Shown: in pieces, positions 61,133 to 64,000 of the stretch | Layout of the letters: every line of letters begins with the position of its first letter | Numbering within the stretch: position 1 is the first letter of the stretch | Assembly: GCA_026397915.1 (NCBI GenBank) | Contig: JAPLTX010000051.1 | Span: forward strand, 62,001 to 126,000 | Direction: 5' to 3' | From: Verrucomicrobiota bacterium | GTDB lineage: Bacteria > Verrucomicrobiota > Verrucomicrobiia > CAIQCK01 | Length of the DNA stretch: 64,000 bases | The notes under the pieces: model-generated | What the model was told of the DNA's origin: nothing | Database searches by the model: none | Seen by the model: the letters and a program-made list of their open reading frames with translations, nothing else | Made by a program: the position numbers and the translations under genes

Positions 61133-62929
61133 TCAACCACGACGGCCAAATTTCTTTTCGAGTTCGGCGTAGGACAACTGGATCATCGTCGGCCGGCCGT
61201 GCGGGCATGTGTAGGGGAGGTCGCAAGCGTGCAGTTCGCGTAGCAACGAATCCAACTCCGGGATGCTCAGCGGATCGTGCGCCTTCACCGCATGTCGGCA
61301 GACGGTCGTCGCAACGGCATCCTCGCCGAGCCGCAGCTTCGACAGCGACGCGCCGCCGGCTCGCACTTCGTCAAGAACGTCTTGAAACACCTGGCGCAAA
61401 TCCACGCGCGCCGGCAGCCACGGCGGCAGCGCGTCCACCAGAAACGCCTTCGGCCCGAATTCGGACAGGCCGATGCCCATTCGTTGAAATACCGCCATAT
61501 TCTCCCGCACGAATGCCGCGTCGCGCGCTTCTAATTCCAGCGTTGCCGGAATCAGCAACCGTTGTGACGGCGCGGCACCCTGCTCCAATTGCTTGAGCAT
61601 TCGTTCGAACAACACGCGCTCGTGGGCCGCGTGCTGGTCCAACAACACAAGCCCCTCGGCGGATTCAATCAGCACATAGAGTTGCCCGACGACACCAATC
61701 ACGCGCCAGGAATCGTGGGGCGTGGAGCTTGGAGCGCCGGGAATGTCCGGCACCGGAGCTGGCGTAGCCGTCGTCGCCACGCTCGACGCTCGACGCTCCA
61801 CGCTCCACGTCCCTGCCTGCGTCAGCGGCAGCCGTTGCTCAACAGGCGCGGGCATCGCATCCACCGTTTCAGCCTGCAACGTCAGCCGCACCGGCTGCAC
61901 CGGCGCGGCAGCGACTTGCGGCTCCAGCGCGCGCCGCACCGTCGCGGTCACGGCGGCGCGCACGGCGTATTCGTCGCGGAAGCGGACCTCGCGCTTGGTC
62001 GGATGGATGTTCACGTCCACTGCGCCCGGCTCGATCTCGACGAAGAGGAACGCGATCGGAAAGCGGCCCCGCATGAGCGCGGTGTGATACGCCTCCAGCA
62101 GGGCGAAGTTGATGCCGCGGCTCTCGACCGGCCGGCCGTTGACGAAAACGTGCTGCTGGTCGCGCGTGGCGCGGCTTACGCCGGGCCGGCCGACGAAACC
62201 GGTGACACGCGCGCCTCCGGGAATTTCAGATTTCAAATTTGAGATTTGAGATTCCCCAACGGGCACGAGGTCCTGGAAAAATTCCGCGCCGTAAATCTCA
62301 CGGATGCGCTCGGCCAGCGTCCGAGCCGGCGCGAGATCAAGAACCACGCGGTCCTCGTCCTGTAACCGCCACGCAACCGCCGGGTGTGCCAGCGCATGGA
62401 GTGTGACGATGTGGTGGATGTGCGCGCTCTCGGTCTGTGGCGTGCGCAGGAATTTTCGGCGCGCGGGCAGGTTGAAAAAGAGCGACCGCACCTCGACCGT
62501 CGTGCCGGGCGCGGTGCCGACCTCCTGGACGTTCAGCAGTTTTCCGCCGGCGATCATAACCCGCGTGCCGCTCGGCGCGTCGTGTTCGCGCGTCGTGAGC
62601 GTGAAACGCGACACGGCAGCAATGGACGGGATCGCCTCGCCACGGAAACCGAGCGTGTGGATGCTCTCGATATCCTCGGCGACAGCTATTTTGCTCGTGC
62701 CGTGGCGTTCCAGGCAGAGCAGCGCGTCGTCGCGGCTCATGCCCCAACCATCGTCGGCCACGGAAATCGCGCTGCGCCCGCCGGTGCGGAAGCCGACCCG
62801 GACCTGCCGCGCGCCGGCGTCGAGGGAGTTCTCCAGCAACTCCTTGACGACCGACGCGGGCCGCTCGATGACTTCACCGGCTGCTATCTGGTTGATAACC
62901 TGCTCGGGCAGCAGGCGGATTCGATTCAT
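61133..62929 (-). CDS. mutL: DNA mismatch repair protein MutL with endonuclease motif
   Basis: The N-terminal GHKL ATPase is complete: VVKELLENSLDAGA, DDGWGM, GTSKI, GFRGEAIPSIA. The C-terminal domain has the endonuclease motif DQHAAHERVLFE and the CPHGRP motif, so it should nick DNA, as in MutH-free bacteria. The protein is 598 residues. Two array-derived insertions lie in it: the ESQISNLKSEIPGG stretch within the ATPase/transducer region (62223-62257) and the linker between domains (61774-61808). The latter lies in a naturally variable linker. A TTATCT -10 lies 9 bases before the start. Confidence 0.95.
   Translation of the reverse strand: MNRIRLLPEQVINQIAAGEVIERPASVVKELLENSLDAGARQVRVGFRTGGRSAISVADDGWGMSRDDALLCLERHGTSKIAVAEDIESIHTLGFRGEAIPSIAAVSRFTLTTREHDAPSGTRVMIAGGKLLNVQEVGTAPGTTVEVRSLFFNLPARRKFLRTPQTESAHIHHIVTLHALAHPAVAWRLQDEDRVVLDLAPARTLAERIREIYGAEFFQDLVPVGESQISNLKSEIPGGARVTGFVGRPGVSRATRDQQHVFVNGRPVESRGINFALLEAYHTALMRGRFPIAFLFVEIEPGAVDVNIHPTKREVRFRDEYAVRAAVTATVRRALEPQVAAAPVQPVRLTLQAETVDAMPAPVEQRLPLTQAGTWSVERRASSVATTATPAPVPDIPGAPSSTPHDSWRVIGVVGQLYVLIESAEGLVLLDQHAAHERVLFERMLKQLEQGAAPSQRLLIPATLELEARDAAFVRENMAVFQRMGIGLSEFGPKAFLVDALPPWLPARVDLRQVFQDVLDEVRAGGASLSKLRLGEDAVATTVCRHAVKAHDPLSIPELDSLLRELHACDLPYTCPHGRPTMIQLSYAELEKKFGRRG
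61722..61808 (-). repeat. Opposed 7-bp repeats in mutL linker
   Basis: A short block (61722-61736, gtggagcttggagcg) faces a five-unit array (61774-61808; tcgccac, gctcgac twice, gctccac twice). The two are complementary at 14 of 15 positions. They encode part of the MutL interdomain linker. Confidence 0.75.
62223..62257 (-). repeat. 7-bp tandem array, 5 units, in mutL
   Basis: Plus-strand units atttcag, atttcaa, atttgag (twice), attcccc. Encodes ESQISNLKSEI in the N-terminal half of MutL, in frame. Confidence 0.85.
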
Positions 62930-62938
62930 GTGCGGGTA

Positions 62939-62966
62939 AGATAACTTGACCGTGTCCGATGCCCAA
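62939..62966 (-). promoter_or_regulatory. Candidate promoter of mutL, very short leader
   Basis: On the minus strand TTGGGC, 16 bases, TTATCT, 9 bases before the ATG. Confidence 0.4.
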
Positions 62967-63017
62967 TGATAATTTGCGACCCTCAGCGACAGCCCGGCAG
63001 GGGCGTCGTTGCGGATG

Positions 63018-63094
63018 GTGGGCGTAGCTCAGCCTGGTAGAGCTCCAGATTGTGGATCTGGCCGTCGCGGGTTCAAATCCCGTCGCCCACCCCA
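63018..63094 (+). tRNA. tRNA-His (anticodon GTG)
   Basis: Acceptor GTGGGCG/CGCCCAC, D stem GCTC/GAGC, anticodon stem CCAGA/TCTGG with loop TTGTGGA (anticodon GTG, 63052-63054), T stem GCGGG/CCCGT, discriminator C and encoded CCA. The base before the acceptor (63017) is G, the G-1 that pairs with C73 in tRNA-His. Confidence 0.97.
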
Positions 63095-63103
63095 TCTTCA
63101 ATG

Positions 63104-63138
63104 ATTTCGAATCTCGAACTTCAAATTTGAAATCGCGG
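63104..63138 (+). repeat. Degenerate 7-bp array between two tRNA genes
   Basis: Units atttcga, atctcga, acttcaa, atttgaa, atcgcgg. It fills most of the 48-base spacer between tRNA-His and tRNA-Arg and is partly self-complementary (cgaacttcaaatttgaa). Confidence 0.75.
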
Positions 63139-63142
63139 TCAC

Positions 63143-63219
63143 GCGCCCGTAGCTCAATTGGATAGAGCATCTGACTTCGGATCAGAGGGTTGGGGGTTCA
63201 AGTCCCTCCGGGCGCACCA
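63143..63219 (+). tRNA. tRNA-Arg (anticodon TCG)
   Basis: Acceptor GCGCCCG/CGGGCGC, D stem GCTC/GAGC, anticodon stem TCTGA/TCAGA with loop CTTCGGA (anticodon TCG, 63177-63179), T stem GGGGG/CCCTC, discriminator A and encoded CCA. It follows tRNA-His after 48 bases and precedes pheA by 25 bases. Confidence 0.96.
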
Positions 63220-63244
63220 AGCAGTTTCGACAACGACCAAACTT

Positions 63245-64000
63245 ATGAGCGCGAAACGAGCAGCAAAAGGAAAAGCCACGGTGGCCCACGGGCTAGTGCC
63301 GATGATCGCGGCCTACTTCGGCAAGCCGGGCAGCTACAGCCACGAGGTGGCGGCGCGGCGGTTCCCGCGCAACGCCGTGTTGAAATCCTGCCGGATGATC
63401 TCGGACGTGTTCGAGACGGTAATGCGCGATGCGGCCGATTACGGCGTGGTGCCAATCGAGAACACGCTGGGCGGGCCGATTTACGACACGGTGGATGAAC
63501 TGATCCGCCAGAACGAACCGCCGATCGGGCTGACGGTGTGCGAGGAGTTGTCGCTGCACATCATGCTGTCGTTGCTCGGGCGCAAGCAGGCGCCGCCGAA
63601 GCGCATCTACTCACACTTCGTGCCGCTGAAGCATTGCGGCGACTGGGTGCGGGCGCGCTATCCGGGCGCGGCCATCCTGGAAACCGAGAGCACCTCGGAG
63701 GCGGTCGAGCGGGCCGCGAGCGAGCCGGACGCGTGGGCCATTGGCAACCGTGGCGCCGCGGCGATGCACAAACTGCACATCATTGTCCCCAAGCTCGGCA
63801 CCAAGGCGGAAAACATTACGCGTTTCTATCTGCTGGGCAGGCATTCAGGCGTGGCGCGCTCGGCCACGCATACGTTGCTGGTGTTCGGGTTGCAGCATCG
63901 CCCCGGCTCACTTGTGATGGCGCTACAGGTGCTTCAAAAACACAAGATCAACATGACGCGTATCGTGTCGCGCGCGCTGCCGCACAACCCGGAAGAATAT
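63245..64000 (+). CDS. pheA: Prephenate dehydratase (partial, runs off the window)
   Basis: The frame from ATG 63245 stays open to the end of the window (252 codons), so no stop is seen. It encodes a prephenate dehydratase, which makes phenylpyruvate for phenylalanine. Visible motifs are AAYFGKPGSYSHEVAARRFP, GVVPIENTLGGPIYDTVDEL and ENITRFYLLGR with the catalytic Thr-Arg-Phe, then the start of an ACT regulatory domain (HTLLVFGLQHRPGSLVMALQVLQKHKINMTRI). There is no chorismate mutase domain at the N-terminus, only a basic tail. The ACT domain is cut off at the edge of the window. Confidence 0.93.
   Translation, partial: MSAKRAAKGKATVAHGLVPMIAAYFGKPGSYSHEVAARRFPRNAVLKSCRMISDVFETVMRDAADYGVVPIENTLGGPIYDTVDELIRQNEPPIGLTVCEELSLHIMLSLLGRKQAPPKRIYSHFVPLKHCGDWVRARYPGAAILETESTSEAVERAASEPDAWAIGNRGAAAMHKLHIIVPKLGTKAENITRFYLLGRHSGVARSATHTLLVFGLQHRPGSLVMALQVLQKHKINMTRIVSRALPHNPEEY

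Overview
The window is GC-rich, very densely coding bacterial chromosome with no gene-free stretch above about 300 bases. The gene content suggests a Verrucomicrobiota member, perhaps near the Pedosphaera/Limisphaera group. The hints are Tat-exported Gfo/Idh/MocA oxidoreductases and sugar-phosphate isomerase-like proteins, a PQQ-type propeller protein linked to Fe-S membrane proteins, two large VWA-protein operons, and LuxC/LuxE without luciferase. This placement is inference; no rRNA or marker tree was available.

Layout. 1-4433: end of a VWA-type operon, a large coiled-coil membrane protein and an exported MTA/SAH nucleosidase. 4446-10301 (minus): Gfo/Idh oxidoreductase, M20 peptidase, HEAT-repeat protein and nagA. 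10392-14925: a sugar-binding lipoprotein, an UPF0102 nuclease-like protein, a cupin and a P1B metal ATPase. 15242-17181: queE and a class III aminotransferase. 17185-20370 (minus): SWIM/SNF2 helicase. 20514-26756: tightly overlapping luxE-luxC-queD-potABCD, with potA frameshifted. 26770-31751 (minus): five-gene electron-transfer-like operon (NHL protein, two Fe-S/Cys proteins, NapH-like membrane protein, PQQ propeller). 31916-34823: SAM hydrolase, then aguB-aguA for agmatine to putrescine. 34887-40117: beta-helix protein and glycosidase-like protein. 40200: tRNA-Ala. 40306-49604: sugar isomerase-like protein, leuD, universal stress protein, peroxiredoxin, esterase, apbE, a second Gfo/Idh and an FGE-sulfatase domain protein. 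49752-57715: complete MoxR-DUF58-DUF4381-VWA-VWA/TPR-BatD-BatE operon. 57726-64000: cobS-cobT, an exported protein, PP2C phosphatase, mutL, tRNA-His, tRNA-Arg and the start of pheA.

The most striking signal cuts across all these genes. At least 20 short arrays of degenerate 7-base tandem repeats are scattered over the window. The period is always 7, usually with 3-5 copies, but the unit sequence differs from array to array. Many lie inside conserved coding sequences, including aminotransferase, luxE, luxC, aguA, mutL and two VWA/Bat genes. Others build signal peptides or N-termini, and some supply stop codons or ribosome-binding sites. In potA an array sits exactly at the frameshift that splits the ABC ATPase, and two more units would restore both frame and expected loop length. 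Four loci carry two arrays in opposite orientation that can fold into hairpins. Separate small palindromic repeats occur at the queD/potA junction and inside the beta-helix gene.

Sigma-70-like promoters (TTGAcg, 16-17 bases, TAnnnT) can be read in front of several operons. In about six cases the -10 box ends only 6-9 bases before the start codon, which would give leaderless or nearly leaderless mRNAs.
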